From Paenibacillus xylanexedens (lineage in GTDB: Bacteria > Bacillota > Bacilli > Paenibacillales > Paenibacillaceae), in the NCBI RefSeq assembly GCF_007676705.1, contig NZ_VEBF01000002.1:434001-498000 (forward strand): a DNA stretch of 64,000 nucleotides, given 5' to 3'. The translations under genes and the position numbers were made by a program. The notes below the pieces were generated by a model. That model worked only from the letters and a program-made list of their open reading frames with translations, had not been told where the DNA came from and made no database searches. Of the stretch, positions 1 through 9,647 are shown in pieces. The stretch's first letter is position 1; the number at the start of each line of letters is the position of its first letter.

Positions 1-67
1 TTCCACGGGTCAAGGAGTCTCACACCAAAAGTGCATGTTTTCCCCTCACTCGCCAAGTTATGCGAAC

Positions 68-481
68 TTACTTTTTATTAAAGAATCGGGAAAGCTCTCC
101 CTGAATGAGAGATACTTGTCCAGGTCTCTTACCTGATACAAGTTGTTGCTTCAGCAAGCGGTGCAACTGCGTATCGGACAGCTCTCTGCGTTTGACTTCA
201 GTATCTGGCGTGATAACTGTAGCTTCCTCGGATTCTTTCGAAACAGGATTCATCACTTGTTTGATCCCTGCGATGTTAACTCCTTTTTCAATCAAAGCCT
301 TGATCTCTAGCAATCTCTCTACGTCATTAAAAGAGAACAAACGTTGATTACCTGACGTTCTCGCAGGAACGATCAAGCTGTGCTGCTCATAGTAACGAAT
401 CTGACGTGCAGACAGATCCGTAAGTTTCATTACAATACCAATCGGGAATAAGGCCATATTTCTGCGAATTTCATCACCCAT
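68..481 (-). CDS. glnR: MerR-family nitrogen regulator GlnR
   Basis: A 137-residue MerR-type repressor. The N-terminal winged-helix DNA-binding domain contains the typical LSARQIRYYEQHSLI segment followed by SGNQRLFSFNDVERLLEI, and the short C-terminal tail fits GlnR, which senses feedback-inhibited glutamine synthetase. The ATG at 481 was chosen because GGAAGG lies nine bases upstream; ATGs at 487 and 502 are worse placed. The neighbours (ynbB, hflX, spoVK) match the glnR locus of Bacillus, where glnA follows; here glnA would lie just left of the window. A promoter and a consensus GlnR/TnrA box sit directly upstream, so autoregulation is likely. TnrA is the alternative name, but the locus favours GlnR. 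Confidence 0.93.
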   Translation of the reverse strand: MGDEIRRNMALFPIGIVMKLTDLSARQIRYYEQHSLIVPARTSGNQRLFSFNDVERLLEIKALIEKGVNIAGIKQVMNPVSKESEEATVITPDTEVKRRELSDTQLHRLLKQQLVSGKRPGQVSLIQGELSRFFNKK

Positions 482-516
482 GTTCATCAACCTTCCAGTC
501 ATCTATTCTTCACCCT

Positions 517-546
517 ATTGTACATTTAGTTATTACCAAGTGTCAA
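517..546 (-). promoter_or_regulatory. Sigma-A-type promoter of glnR
   Basis: Read on the minus strand, TTGACA (546-541) is followed after 18 bases by TACAAT (522-517). Transcription would start near 510, about 30 bases before the glnR ATG. The -35 is a perfect consensus. Confidence 0.75.
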
Positions 547-551
547 TGACG

Positions 552-568
552 TGTTAGATAAACTCACA
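552..568 (+). promoter_or_regulatory. GlnR/TnrA operator
   Basis: The 17-mer TGTTAGATAAACTCACA matches the TGTNA-N7-TNACA consensus exactly. It lies six bases upstream of the glnR -35 hexamer and overlaps the stop codon of the preceding gene, a position suited to GlnR autoregulation. Confidence 0.75.
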
Positions 569-1817
569 ATAATTTACGATCTTTCATAGTCTGTAACGCC
601 ATCAAAACGCCATATTTGACATGAGAGTACGTTAATCCGCCTTGCATATACCCGATATACGGCTCCCGAATAGGCGCGTCGGCTGATAATTCCAGACTTC
701 CACCCTGAATGAACGTACCTGCCGCCATAATGACAGGGTGCTCATAACCAGGCATATCCCACGGTTCAGGAACCACATGACTATCCACAGCTGCTGCACG
801 CTGAATCCCCTGCACGAAGGCGATCAGATGCTCGGCAGAGCTAAACTGAACAGCCTGGATCAGATCTGTGCGAGCTTCATTCCAGGCGGGTTTGGTTACA
901 AATCCGGATTCAGCAAACATCGCGGCAGCAAACGTACTTCCTTTGATAGCTTGTCCTACAATTGTCGGTGCCATGTAAAGTCCTTGGTAGATGCCACGTG
1001 TTGTCCCCAGCATTGCTCCCACCTCTCCCCCAATTCCAGGGGCTGTCAGACGATAAGCTGCCAGCTGTACGTACTGTTCCTTCCCACATATGTATCCACC
1101 GGTTTCCGCAATACCTCCACCCGGATTCTTGATCAGTGACCCGGCCATCAGATCAACTCCGACTTCTGTCGGTTCACGTTCTTCCGTGAATTCACCATAA
1201 CAATTGTCCACGAATACGATAACATCTTCCTTCAGCGCTTTAACACGTGTAACCATCTCAGCGATTTCAGCAACGCAGAAGGAAGAGCGCCAGTCATAAC
1301 CACGTGAACGTTGAATCCCAATGACTTTCGTAGCCGGTGTGATGCTTTTCTCAACTTCTGCCCAGTCCACTCTACCTTCAGCGGTTAAGGCCGTCTCTCG
1401 GTAACCGATGCCAAAATCGCGTAACGAACCTGTACCATCGCCGGGTTTGCCAATAACTTTATGCAATGTGTCATAAGGCTTACCCGTGATGTACAATAAT
1501 TCGTCACCTGGGCGCAATACTCCAAAAAGAGCTGTACTAATCGTATGTGTACCTGAAGCAAAATGAGGACGTACCAACGCAGCCTCCGCGCCGAAAACAT
1601 CAGCATATACTTCATCAAGCACTTCACGACCTCGATCGTTATACGCATAACCTGTTGAACCTGCAAAGTGGAAATCACTTACTTTTCGCTGTTGGAAGGC
1701 ATTAATCACCTTCCATTGATTGTGATCTGTGATCCGATCAATCTGTTGCAGTTGTCCTTCAATCTGACGCTCCACTTGATGTTGAAGATCAGATATTTCT
1801 GAATCAAAGCTTACCAT
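564..1817 (-). CDS. ynbB: PLP-dependent YnbB-type methionine gamma-lyase family protein
   Basis: A 417-residue fold-type I PLP enzyme of the aluminium-resistance/methionine gamma-lyase-related family (YnbB in B. subtilis). A substrate-domain Gly/Thr loop (FASGTHTISTALFG), the cofactor aspartate in FVDNCYGEF (about D204) and the presumed Schiff-base lysine in SLIKNPGGG (about K230) are visible. The reaction has not been firmly established for this family; a C-S lyase activity is a guess from the fold. It lies between hflX and glnR as in Bacillus. The ATG is preceded by AAGGGG. The glnR promoter follows the gene, so glnR can be transcribed separately. Confidence 0.88.
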   Translation of the reverse strand: MVSFDSEISDLQHQVERQIEGQLQQIDRITDHNQWKVINAFQQRKVSDFHFAGSTGYAYNDRGREVLDEVYADVFGAEAALVRPHFASGTHTISTALFGVLRPGDELLYITGKPYDTLHKVIGKPGDGTGSLRDFGIGYRETALTAEGRVDWAEVEKSITPATKVIGIQRSRGYDWRSSFCVAEIAEMVTRVKALKEDVIVFVDNCYGEFTEEREPTEVGVDLMAGSLIKNPGGGIAETGGYICGKEQYVQLAAYRLTAPGIGGEVGAMLGTTRGIYQGLYMAPTIVGQAIKGSTFAAAMFAESGFVTKPAWNEARTDLIQAVQFSSAEHLIAFVQGIQRAAAVDSHVVPEPWDMPGYEHPVIMAAGTFIQGGSLELSADAPIREPYIGYMQGGLTYSHVKYGVLMALQTMKDRKLL

Positions 1818-1901
1818 CTTACTTCATTCCCCTTCATAGCACGAATCTGACGTTAAATTTCTATTATCGTGTCAACTTATCACATCAATATGTCATGAGT
1901 A

Positions 1902-3188
1902 TTACAATTCGATGAAATCTTCAAGCATATGACCAAATTTCTCATACTCACCTTTTTGTAATTCCACTTCATAAATCACATCATTTTCTTCAAAGCTGGT
2001 ATCCACTACATCACCAATTTTGTAGAGGACGGACGTAAGATCACCACGTTCTGCCGGAATCCGGAAGCGCTTCGTGTCACCTGTAAGCTCTGTCTGGATC
2101 AATTCACGGATTTTAAGCAAATCGTCTGCGTCTAATGCGCTTACTTTGATGTGGTCTTTATCCAATGGAAGCATCTCAAGCTGTTCAGGTGTGCATGCAT
2201 CTTTCTTGTTATAAAGCACTAGCTGTGGCTTGTCCCCTGAACCAAGTTCTTGCAGAATCGTGTTAACCGTTCGCATCTGATCTTCACGCATTGCCGATGA
2301 GGCATCCACAACGTGCAGGATGAGATCTGCTTCATTTACTTCCTCCAGCGTTGCCCGGAAAGCTGCAATCAGATCATGCGGAAGATTTTGAATAAAGCCA
2401 ACCGTGTCAGTAAGTACGATCTCTTTGCCACTCGGAAGCTCCATGGTACGTGATGTTGGATCCAGTGTAGCAAATAACTGATCTTGAATATAAACATCTG
2501 CAGCAGTCAACTGCTTGAGCAATGTTGATTTGCCAGCATTGGTATAACCAACAAGAGCCACCTGAACAATACCTGTCTTTTTACGGCGTTCACGATGCAA
2601 TTTACGATGACGTGTCAGTTCTTCCAGATGACGTTTCAGATCATCGATGCGACCACGGATGTGACGGCGGTCTGTCTCCAGTTTGCTTTCACCAGGACCT
2701 CTAGTACCAATACCGCCACCGAGTCTGGACAGGTTCTTACCATGACCCGATAAACGTGGCAGCAAGTAGCTATGTTGAGCCAATTCCACTTGAATGATAC
2801 CTTCTCTTGTGTTGGCACGTTGTGCGAAGATGTCCAAAATCAATTGCGTACGGTCAATAATCTTAAGATCCAGGGTCTCTTCCAGATTACGAACCTGTGC
2901 ACCTGACAATTCCTGATCAAAAATAGCTGTTGTTGCTCCGAGTTCCTCCGCAATCGCGCGAAGTTCTTCCACTTTGCCTTTACCAATAAACCATTTGGTA
3001 TCGCGTTTTTCCCTGTTCTGAGAAAGTACACTTAGCACTTCCACTCCAGCTGTTTCGGCAAGTTTCACCAGTTCTTCTAAAGAGTACTCCGGATTGATAC
3101 CTGTACGTTTTACATCATCCGTAACTAAACTCACCAAGACGGCGCGATCTTTTTTGACCATATCTGTATCATGTGTGCCATTTGTCAT
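1902..3188 (-). CDS. hflX: Ribosome-associated GTPase HflX
   Basis: A 428-residue GTPase of the Obg-HflX group. An N-terminal HflX domain with a glycine-rich linker (SRLGGGIGTRGPGES) precedes the G domain, which has G1 GYTNAGKST, G3 DTVGFI and G4 NKKD. HflX binds the 50S subunit and splits or rescues stalled ribosomes, especially under heat or antibiotic stress (family knowledge). The ATG at 3188 has GGGAG about ten bases upstream; a GTG at 3200 overlaps that site and is unlikely. It is called ynbA in Bacillus and is followed by the ynbB homologue. Confidence 0.96.
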   Translation of the reverse strand: MTNGTHDTDMVKKDRAVLVSLVTDDVKRTGINPEYSLEELVKLAETAGVEVLSVLSQNREKRDTKWFIGKGKVEELRAIAEELGATTAIFDQELSGAQVRNLEETLDLKIIDRTQLILDIFAQRANTREGIIQVELAQHSYLLPRLSGHGKNLSRLGGGIGTRGPGESKLETDRRHIRGRIDDLKRHLEELTRHRKLHRERRKKTGIVQVALVGYTNAGKSTLLKQLTAADVYIQDQLFATLDPTSRTMELPSGKEIVLTDTVGFIQNLPHDLIAAFRATLEEVNEADLILHVVDASSAMREDQMRTVNTILQELGSGDKPQLVLYNKKDACTPEQLEMLPLDKDHIKVSALDADDLLKIRELIQTELTGDTKRFRIPAERGDLTSVLYKIGDVVDTSFEENDVIYEVELQKGEYEKFGHMLEDFIEL

Positions 3189-3306
3189 GTATATGTTCAC
3201 TCCCTCTAATTGCTTATCTGTTGATATTCATTACCACGAATATGCCATGGCATGCCTTAAGCCGAACCGGTTGGCCCGGCCGGCTGTGTAAAAACTATAT
3301 TATCGC

Positions 3307-4278
3307 TTACTTTCGCTCAAAGTTCAAATCCTCTGTACGGATTGTCATCAGCTCCAGTTTTCCTGGACTGCCTTCCGTATATTGTTCCAATAACCGAACC
3401 GCCTGATGCCTGATCGAACGCTCAATGGCATTACGAACGTATCTGGCGTTGCTGAAAGCATGCAGTGAATCATTTTTTTCCTGAAGCAAATGCTGCTTTA
3501 GTTTGAGTATGGTCTGTGGCATTAAAATATAGTCACGCTCTTTGGCCATAATCTCAGAGATTTGAATTAACTGATCAATGCTATAGTCTGGAAACTCCAC
3601 TTGAATGGGGAAACGGGAAGGTAATCCAGGATTCGTCTGGAGAAAAAAATCAATTTCTTCTGAGTACCCGGCAAGAATCAGTATAAACTGATTTTTATTA
3701 TCTTCCATGGATTTAACCAGCGTATCGATTGCTTCCTTACCGAAATCCTTCTCACCACCGCGTGCCAAACTGTATGCCTCATCGATAAACAAGATCCCAC
3801 CGAGCGCCTTTTTGACCAGGTCCCTTGTTTTCTGAGCCGTGTGACCGATATATTCTCCAACCAGATCCGCACGCTCTACTTCAATAAGATGTCCTTTACT
3901 CAACACACCCATCTTCTGAAATAGTTTGGCAACGATTCTGGCTACGGTTGTCTTACCGGTCCCCGGATTACCTTTGAAGATCATATGATACACGTGCGCG
4001 CCACTAAGTAAACCTGCTTCGGTACGCATCTGAGCAATCTGTAAGAAAGCATAGATTTCAAATACCAAATCTTTGATATTTTCAAGTCCAACCAGTTGCT
4101 CCAATTCACCCTGTATCTCCTGGAAGTGCGCATGTTTGGTTATACTCTTAGCTGCCTGGACTGCCGCCGCTTCATCTTTGACCAACATCTGAGGTTCCTG
4201 GTTACGCAACACGATATTAATTTGTCTGGATGGTCTGCCTCCTGGTTGCTCTCCTGCAGCCATGACCCGTCCGTTCAT
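3307..4278 (-). CDS. spoVK: Stage V sporulation protein K, CbbX-like AAA ATPase
   Basis: A 323-residue AAA+ ATPase. The core has Walker A GNPGTGKTTVA, Walker B GILFIDEAYSL and a downstream sensor region, followed by the small helical lid that ends in a conserved NARYVRNAIERSIRHQAVRL segment. The first 80 or so residues are variable. SpoVK acts in the mother cell late in sporulation, with CbbX as its structural relative. The start has GAGGTG six bases upstream. The hflX and ynbB neighbours match the Bacillus locus, which supports the name. A role outside sporulation cannot be ruled out from sequence. Confidence 0.93.
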   Translation of the reverse strand: MNGRVMAAGEQPGGRPSRQINIVLRNQEPQMLVKDEAAAVQAAKSITKHAHFQEIQGELEQLVGLENIKDLVFEIYAFLQIAQMRTEAGLLSGAHVYHMIFKGNPGTGKTTVARIVAKLFQKMGVLSKGHLIEVERADLVGEYIGHTAQKTRDLVKKALGGILFIDEAYSLARGGEKDFGKEAIDTLVKSMEDNKNQFILILAGYSEEIDFFLQTNPGLPSRFPIQVEFPDYSIDQLIQISEIMAKERDYILMPQTILKLKQHLLQEKNDSLHAFSNARYVRNAIERSIRHQAVRLLEQYTEGSPGKLELMTIRTEDLNFERK

Positions 4279-4391
4279 TCGCCATCACCTCTATTTTATC
4301 GGGCTGAACTCTCCTGATTATTAATGTATTCTATCAGGTGCTCCAATATTAGAAGGATCATGAAGAAGAATTCTGCGGCGAAGTACATGTC

Positions 4392-4955
4392 TCAAATCTG
4401 AATGTTTTTTCGAAACTCTCCGTTCTCAAACAAACTCTGCCTGTGTTTCAGCGATAAATGAAAGTACGGAAAAACATGTGCATCAATGGCATGCAGAAGT
4501 TCCTTTGCTGTCTTGTTCGCCAAGTCATAATCACCCGTCGTTATGTGCTTCCGTGACAGTGCATCTTCAAGCTCATCTTCATCCAGCAAAAATACTTCTC
4601 CATCTTTCAGTACCACGACATCCAGATACAAGTCATCAAACCAAGGCACACCCTGATCAGTTATCCCCTGACTGCGACATGTATCAATGTACCACTCCAC
4701 AATCCGTTCCTGATCATCAAACATCGCGGTAACCACGAAGTGCTCTCCCTTCGGATAGTATTGCAGCCAAGAATAACCTTTATCTGCGATACAGAAGGTA
4801 CTGCCTCCATATGTTTTCCACAGAGGTTCTTTCAAATCCTGTATGGTGTACAACGTAATATAACCTGTGAAAATCTTGGATTGAACGAACCGGCATGTGA
4901 ATTGTCGGTTCGTAATCCGGCGCCAGTTCGCGCGGTCCCCGAATTTCCGTTTCAT
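4392..4955 (-). CDS. DUF402 family protein
   Basis: A 187-residue protein of the DUF402 family. The conserved stretch runs from about residue 60 to 130 and includes GYSWLQYYPKGEHFVVTAMF, IVEWYIDTC and PWFDDLYLDVVVLKDG, the acidic/aromatic pattern of this barrel-like fold. Some relatives are nucleoside tri- or diphosphatases (the NtdP type); whether this one is catalytic is unknown. The open frame extends 35 codons further upstream, but the ATG at 4955 is preceded by AGAGGGG and gives the family start MKRKFGD, so it was chosen. It lies between spoVK and the penicillin-binding protein gene. Confidence 0.82.
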   Translation of the reverse strand: MKRKFGDRANWRRITNRQFTCRFVQSKIFTGYITLYTIQDLKEPLWKTYGGSTFCIADKGYSWLQYYPKGEHFVVTAMFDDQERIVEWYIDTCRSQGITDQGVPWFDDLYLDVVVLKDGEVFLLDEDELEDALSRKHITTGDYDLANKTAKELLHAIDAHVFPYFHLSLKHRQSLFENGEFRKNIQI

Positions 4956-5171
4956 ACGAACCCCTCTTTGCCGACTACAGGTCCGTGACCTGCTCTGATA
5001 TTGGTGAACAATGTAATAACATCCGCATGATGGCCTCCAGCGCTCTGGACCTGCCTGCACAACGTATTACGAATAGTTACAGCTTACCATATTTAAGGTA
5101 TACACTCAAAATCAAGCTTTGTCCCACCTATCCGTCAAATCAGCTTCTATTAAAGAGGGTTCCGTATATTA

Positions 5172-5213
5172 CAAAAAAAACTGCTTCACCGATATTCCGG
5201 GAAGCAGTTTTTT
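5172..5213 (-). terminator. Terminator after the penicillin-binding protein gene
   Basis: AAAAACTGCTTC and GAAGCAGTTTTT form a 12-bp stem with an internal small hairpin. Minus-strand transcripts run into a T-rich tract (TTTTTTTTGT). Confidence 0.85.
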
Positions 5214-5241
5214 CAGTTTAACTATTTAGTAATTCAATGGC

Positions 5242-7905
5242 TTAGCCGCCAGTTCCAGCTTGAGAATCCACAGGTGCATCTGTTCCTCCAGTATCACCAC
5301 TTGTTCCGCTGTCCGGGGTTACAACCTCACCCGGCGTCGTTACGGATCCATCATCGGAACCTTCACCGGTGTCTCCTGGTTCCGTTGTCCCCTGATCAGG
5401 TGGGGTCGTGTTCCCTCCCCCAGGTTGACCGTTTCCTTGACCGGCTCCATCGTTATTACCATTGTTTCCGTTGTTACCATTTCCATTTCCGTTGTTGCCA
5501 TTTTCATTCCCATTACCGTTATTACCGTTCGAGTTGCCATTATCCGGTGAACCATCGTCCGGATTCTCTGTACCTGGCTGCTCAGGATCTGTCTCTGTTC
5601 CGGGATCTATGCCCGGATCAGGTTCCTCCGGTGGCATTTCCTCCGCTTCAATCATCAGAGAAATGGTATTCGAAGGATCCGTCTCCAGTCCTGATGCCAA
5701 ATCGTAGGCTGTCACATAGTACTCATAGGTTAGACCAGGCAACGCACTTAAATCTTGTGCACTGGTCGCTCCGATTGCATCAATGAGATGAGTGAACTGG
5801 GCTTCAGAGGTTTCTTTACGATAGATCCGATATTGTGTGCTACCGTCACCCGTTCCAGTCCAACTCAGTGAGACGGTTTGTGCAGTTGGATCATATGATC
5901 CACTCAGTCCACTAACGGATAGAGCCGGCTTCTCTGGTTCTTCTACTGGCGGAGGTGCCTGCCCTCCAGCCGGTGCTTTGAATTGCTTCACGGGAACGCC
6001 TTTCAACGCATCTCCCATGACTTTGGCAAAGAAAGCTGCTGACAGCTTACTGCTGTTCTTAAGCATATGATTCGCATCCGGATTGTCGTACCCCATCCAG
6101 ACTGCCGCAGTCCACTCCGGTGTATATCCAACGAACCATACATCACGGTTGGCACTGTTGCCAGAGATACCACTTTGAACAGTTCCTGTTTTACCCGCTA
6201 CTGGACGATCCAGACGCGCTGAGCGTCCCGTACCGTCATTAACGACGTTTTGCAGCATCTGCGTCAACTGATATGCATTTTGCTCACTCATGACACGCGT
6301 TGTGTCCGAGTTATCATGTTTGTAAGTGGTTTTGCCTGCGCTATCCTTGATTTCTTTAATCGCATAAGCTTGTCGGTATTCTCCAAGGTTGGCAAATGCA
6401 CTATAGGCTTGCGCCATTTCCAGTGTATTTGTACCTTTACTTAGACCACCAAGGGCAATCGCCAAGTTTTTGTCTTCATCCGTCAGCTGTATGCCTACAC
6501 TTTTGGCAAAATTAATGCCTGTGTTAACACCTATTTTATCAAGTAGCCAAACGGCAGGAATATTTTCCGATTTCGTAATGGCTTCCGTCATACTGATGGT
6601 TGAAGAATATCCATGCAAGTTACCAGGACAGTAGTTACCAAAACATTGCTTCTCATTACTCAGCGAGGAATTGGCACTGTAATTTCCTGATTCAAGAGCC
6701 GGTGCATAAGACACAATCGGTTTAAAAGCTGAACCTGGTTGTCTTCGACTCTGCGTTACACGGCTATAGCCTTTGGTCTGATAATCCCGCCCACCCAAGA
6801 GGGCAACGAGACTGCCATTCTCGTGGTTCATAATAACCATGGAGCCTTGAACCTGTTGATCATCTTTGCTTGCCTCAAACAGACTATCATCTGTGAAGGC
6901 AGTTTCCATGGCTGTTTGAGCCTGAGCATCCATGGTTGTGTAGATTTTGTATCCGCCGATATTCAGATCATCTTCCGTTTTGCCTGTTACACGTTCAGCT
7001 TCACGGAGGACATAATCAATAAAGGCTTGATATTTCTGGTCTTTTTCTGGTCGCTTGTAGTTATAATCTACCTCTTTAGCTTTATCCATCTCTTCCTTCG
7101 TGATGTAGCCTTGCTCATACATTAGCTGGAGAACAACACCACGACGTGCCTTGGAATCGTTCGGATTGCTCACCGGATTGTAGGCAGAAGGCCCCTTGGG
7201 CATCGCGGCGAGTGTGGCAATTTCCCACAATTCAAGATTATTTAGATCTTTTTCTCCAAAATAAAATTCAGATGCTGCTTTAATCCCGTAACGCTGATGA
7301 CCGAAGAAAATCCGGTTCAGATACATCGTCAGGATTTCGTCTTTTGTGTACTTGCGCTCCAATGCCATTGCAATCGATACTTCCGTTGCTTTACGGAAGA
7401 ATGTCTTGTCACGGGACAAGAACATGTTCTTGGCTAGCTGTTGGGTTAGTGTACTACCACCTTCCACCATGGATCGAGCCATGACATCCTTAACCGCCGC
7501 ACGCCCAATGGACCAGATATCCACGCCCTGATGATCGTAGAATCGCTTATCCTCCGTTGCAACAAAGGCTTGCTTCACCAGCTCAGGAATATCATCTTCC
7601 TTGACGGGTTCCAGCTTCTGAATGGATAGCTCCCCCATTAATTGGCCATTGCGATCATATACTTTTGAAGTTTCATTAATTGTGGTTTTGTCTTTGTTGG
7701 CTTTGAGCAGATTTTCGCCACTCACCATAATAAATAAATATCCGCCAAGTGCACAGAATATGGCGATTGCCATTGTGAAAAACAGTGTCCATCCAACGCG
7801 TTTACCCGTAATTTTTTTCTTTTTAGAGGTCTTTGGTTTCGCTTTTTTGGGTGACTTGTTATTGTTGTTGCGATTGTTAGACCTCGACAACGGATCGTTT
7901 GGCAT
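5242..7905 (-). CDS. Class A penicillin-binding protein 1A with FN3 and Asn/Gly-rich tail
   Basis: An 887-residue bifunctional peptidoglycan synthase. In order: a basic Asn/Lys-rich cytoplasmic head, one membrane segment (VGWTLFFTMAIAIFCALGGY), a GT51 glycosyltransferase with EDKRFYDHQGVD and GGSTLTQQLAKN, and a transpeptidase with the acylated serine in GSAFKPIV, a SEN motif and KTGT. A fibronectin type III-like domain follows, then about 120 residues rich in Asn, Gly, Asp and Pro. The gene polymerises and cross-links glycan outside the membrane. The ATG at 7905 has AGGAGG; the longer frame does not. The tail resembles disordered extensions seen on Gram-positive PBP1. Confidence 0.95.
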   Translation of the reverse strand: MPNDPLSRSNNRNNNNKSPKKAKPKTSKKKKITGKRVGWTLFFTMAIAIFCALGGYLFIMVSGENLLKANKDKTTINETSKVYDRNGQLMGELSIQKLEPVKEDDIPELVKQAFVATEDKRFYDHQGVDIWSIGRAAVKDVMARSMVEGGSTLTQQLAKNMFLSRDKTFFRKATEVSIAMALERKYTKDEILTMYLNRIFFGHQRYGIKAASEFYFGEKDLNNLELWEIATLAAMPKGPSAYNPVSNPNDSKARRGVVLQLMYEQGYITKEEMDKAKEVDYNYKRPEKDQKYQAFIDYVLREAERVTGKTEDDLNIGGYKIYTTMDAQAQTAMETAFTDDSLFEASKDDQQVQGSMVIMNHENGSLVALLGGRDYQTKGYSRVTQSRRQPGSAFKPIVSYAPALESGNYSANSSLSNEKQCFGNYCPGNLHGYSSTISMTEAITKSENIPAVWLLDKIGVNTGINFAKSVGIQLTDEDKNLAIALGGLSKGTNTLEMAQAYSAFANLGEYRQAYAIKEIKDSAGKTTYKHDNSDTTRVMSEQNAYQLTQMLQNVVNDGTGRSARLDRPVAGKTGTVQSGISGNSANRDVWFVGYTPEWTAAVWMGYDNPDANHMLKNSSKLSAAFFAKVMGDALKGVPVKQFKAPAGGQAPPPVEEPEKPALSVSGLSGSYDPTAQTVSLSWTGTGDGSTQYRIYRKETSEAQFTHLIDAIGATSAQDLSALPGLTYEYYVTAYDLASGLETDPSNTISLMIEAEEMPPEEPDPGIDPGTETDPEQPGTENPDDGSPDNGNSNGNNGNGNENGNNGNGNGNNGNNGNNDGAGQGNGQPGGGNTTPPDQGTTEPGDTGEGSDDGSVTTPGEVVTPDSGTSGDTGGTDAPVDSQAGTGG

Positions 7906-7990
7906 GTTACCTCCTGACTCCCTTTCGGTTGCGTAATTTCTATTCGTCTGTTGGCTCAGACATATATTAAACATATTTTGCCCGGAATGA

Positions 7991-8019
7991 AAAGAACAAC
8001 CCTTTATTCAGGTTGCTCT
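7991..8019 (-). terminator. Terminator after hfq
   Basis: On the minus strand AGAGCAACC pairs with GGTTGTTCT (one G-U pair) and is followed by TTTTC. It lies 56 bases beyond the hfq stop codon. Confidence 0.65.
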
Positions 8020-8074
8020 GTTTCACTGCCTATACTTGTAGACGAAATGGTTGGTGAAAAGGTTTCGTAATTTT

Positions 8075-8317
8075 TTAAGCTTCGCCGCTGTTATCTTGCT
8101 GCATCAGCGATACGCTGCGTTGCGGCGTGAACGTGGAGATGGCATGCTTGTAGACCATTTGCTGGCGTCCGTCGCTGTCAATGACGATCGTAAAATTGTC
8201 AAATGCCTTGATCGTCCCGCGGATTTGGAAGCCGTTAGTCAGATAGACCGTAGCTGGAATATTTTCTTTCCGCAGTTGGTTCAAGAACGTATCTTGGATG
8301 TTGATGGACTTGTTCAT
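8075..8317 (-). CDS. hfq: RNA chaperone Hfq
   Basis: An 80-residue Sm-like protein that forms a hexamer and binds small RNAs and mRNAs. Sm1 ([21 protein letters not shown]) and the Hfq-specific Sm2 YKHAIS are both present, with [19 protein letters not shown] ahead of them. The ATG at 8317 follows GGGGG; an in-frame ATG 15 bases earlier overlaps that ribosome site and is rejected. It sits downstream of miaA as in Bacillus, but the miaA terminator separates the two, so it probably has its own promoter in the 373-bp gap. The C-terminal tail is short, as usual in Firmicutes. Confidence 0.97.
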   Translation of the reverse strand: MNKSINIQDTFLNQLRKENIPATVYLTNGFQIRGTIKAFDNFTIVIDSDGRQQMVYKHAISTFTPQRSVSLMQQDNSGEA

Positions 8318-8690
8318 TAGCCGTACCCCCATTGGTTCATTTGAATTCGTGTTCGAGTAATATTCAATATCGCTGAGTAGCTTTCGTGCTATTATATCAT
8401 GAACAGTTTCATATAATCCACAAAAACCCCTTGTCTGCTATTTTTCACCCAATCTTGACGTGGTGCATAACTAGAAGACTTATCCATTATACACCGCTTG
8501 CCAGATTTGCAAAAGAGGGACAATCTCTTCATTTCTAAGCACATTCCTTGCTTGTTTGGTGAATTATTCATCTCTCTCATCTGTTGTAGTTATAAACAAA
8601 AACCTCTACCCTTTTTAAATATCAAAGAGATAGAGGTTCATATGTCACGATCTTTCCAAGCGGTCAGATCCATACTATTCACTGCTCAAA
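8318..8690. other. miaA-hfq intergenic region
   Basis: This 373-bp gap holds the miaA terminator and a TATAAT-like hexamer on the minus strand (about 8391-8396), a candidate hfq -10 without a clear -35. No credible gene was seen. Confidence 0.5.
8594..8638 (-). terminator. Terminator after miaA
   Basis: AACCTCTA and TAGAGGTT form the outer stem, extended inward by AAAGAGA and CCCTTTTT pairing. Minus-strand transcripts end in TTTTTG. It closes the mutS-mutL-methyltransferase-miaA run. Confidence 0.8.
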
Positions 8691-9647
8691 TCAGTTAAAT
8701 TTTCGTGTAATTAATTCACTTACCTGCTTGAAATTTCCTTCAAAATCTTCGGTATCCGTCATGTCCACCCATTCAATATCCTTCATATGCCGGAACCAGG
8801 AGAGCTGCCGTTTGGCAAAACGACGCGTGTCTCTCTTCAACCACTCTACTGCGGCTTCCCAGCTCACTTCTCCTTGCAAGAACGCTGCAATTTCCTTATA
8901 CCCCAGCCCTTGCATGGATATATGACCTCTGGCCACTCCGCGTTCCAACAAGGATTTCACCTCATCCACCAGACCTTGTTCAATCATGAGATCAATCCGT
9001 TCTTCTACCCGGGCATATAATTTCTGGCGATCCATTGTCAAACCAACAATAAGAAGATCATAAGGCGATTCTTTCTTCTGAACTGCCAGCTGATCAGACC
9101 ACTTCTCGCCTGTGAGGTGATGGATCTCAAGCGCACGTACAATTCGCCGTTGATCATTCGGATGCAGACGATCCGCACTTGCTGGGTCAACTTCCCTCAA
9201 TCGATCATGAAGGGCCTGCGCCCCATATTGTTCAGCATAGCTGAATTGTTGCTCTCTGAACGCTTCATCCGAACCGCTATCGGAAAATTGGAAGCCGTAA
9301 CATACCGATTCCACGTACAGACCGGTCCCGCCTACAATAAAAGGCATTTTACCGCGTTCGTGGATCTCACTAATCAATCGTGTGCAACTCTCCTGAAACT
9401 CGGCCACAGAATACGGGTACTCCGGTTCATGGATATCAATGAGATGATGGGGTACACCCTTCATTTCTTCAGAGGTAATCTTGGCTGTTCCAATATCCAT
9501 TTCACGATACACCTGCATCGAATCGCCTGAGATAATCTCACAATTGAAGGCTTGGGCAAGCTCGATGCTCATTCTCGTTTTGCCTACTGCTGTTGGTCCA
9601 ACCAGCACAAGCAGTTTAGGTTTTGGTTTAACTTCCACTTTCAACAT
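8691..9647 (-). CDS. miaA: tRNA dimethylallyltransferase MiaA
   Basis: A 318-residue P-loop enzyme that transfers a dimethylallyl group to N6 of A37 in tRNAs reading UNN codons. The P-loop is GPTAVGKT, followed by the characteristic SGDSMQVYREMDIGTAK, the GGTGLYV loop and a C-terminal KRDTRRFAKRQLSWFR tRNA-binding segment. The length is typical. Its first 20 bases overlap the end of the upstream methyltransferase gene, which points to translational coupling. It is the last gene of the mutS-mutL run. Confidence 0.97.
   Translation of the reverse strand: MLKVEVKPKPKLLVLVGPTAVGKTRMSIELAQAFNCEIISGDSMQVYREMDIGTAKITSEEMKGVPHHLIDIHEPEYPYSVAEFQESCTRLISEIHERGKMPFIVGGTGLYVESVCYGFQFSDSGSDEAFREQQFSYAEQYGAQALHDRLREVDPASADRLHPNDQRRIVRALEIHHLTGEKWSDQLAVQKKESPYDLLIVGLTMDRQKLYARVEERIDLMIEQGLVDEVKSLLERGVARGHISMQGLGYKEIAAFLQGEVSWEAAVEWLKRDTRRFAKRQLSWFRHMKDIEWVDMTDTEDFEGNFKQVSELITRKFN

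Noticed and set aside
5274..5786. Long plus-strand frame of 170 codons opposite the PBP tail
   Set aside because: It is antisense to the Asn/Gly/Asp-rich repeat of the penicillin-binding protein; its Pro/His/Leu composition is explained by that, and no ribosome site is present.
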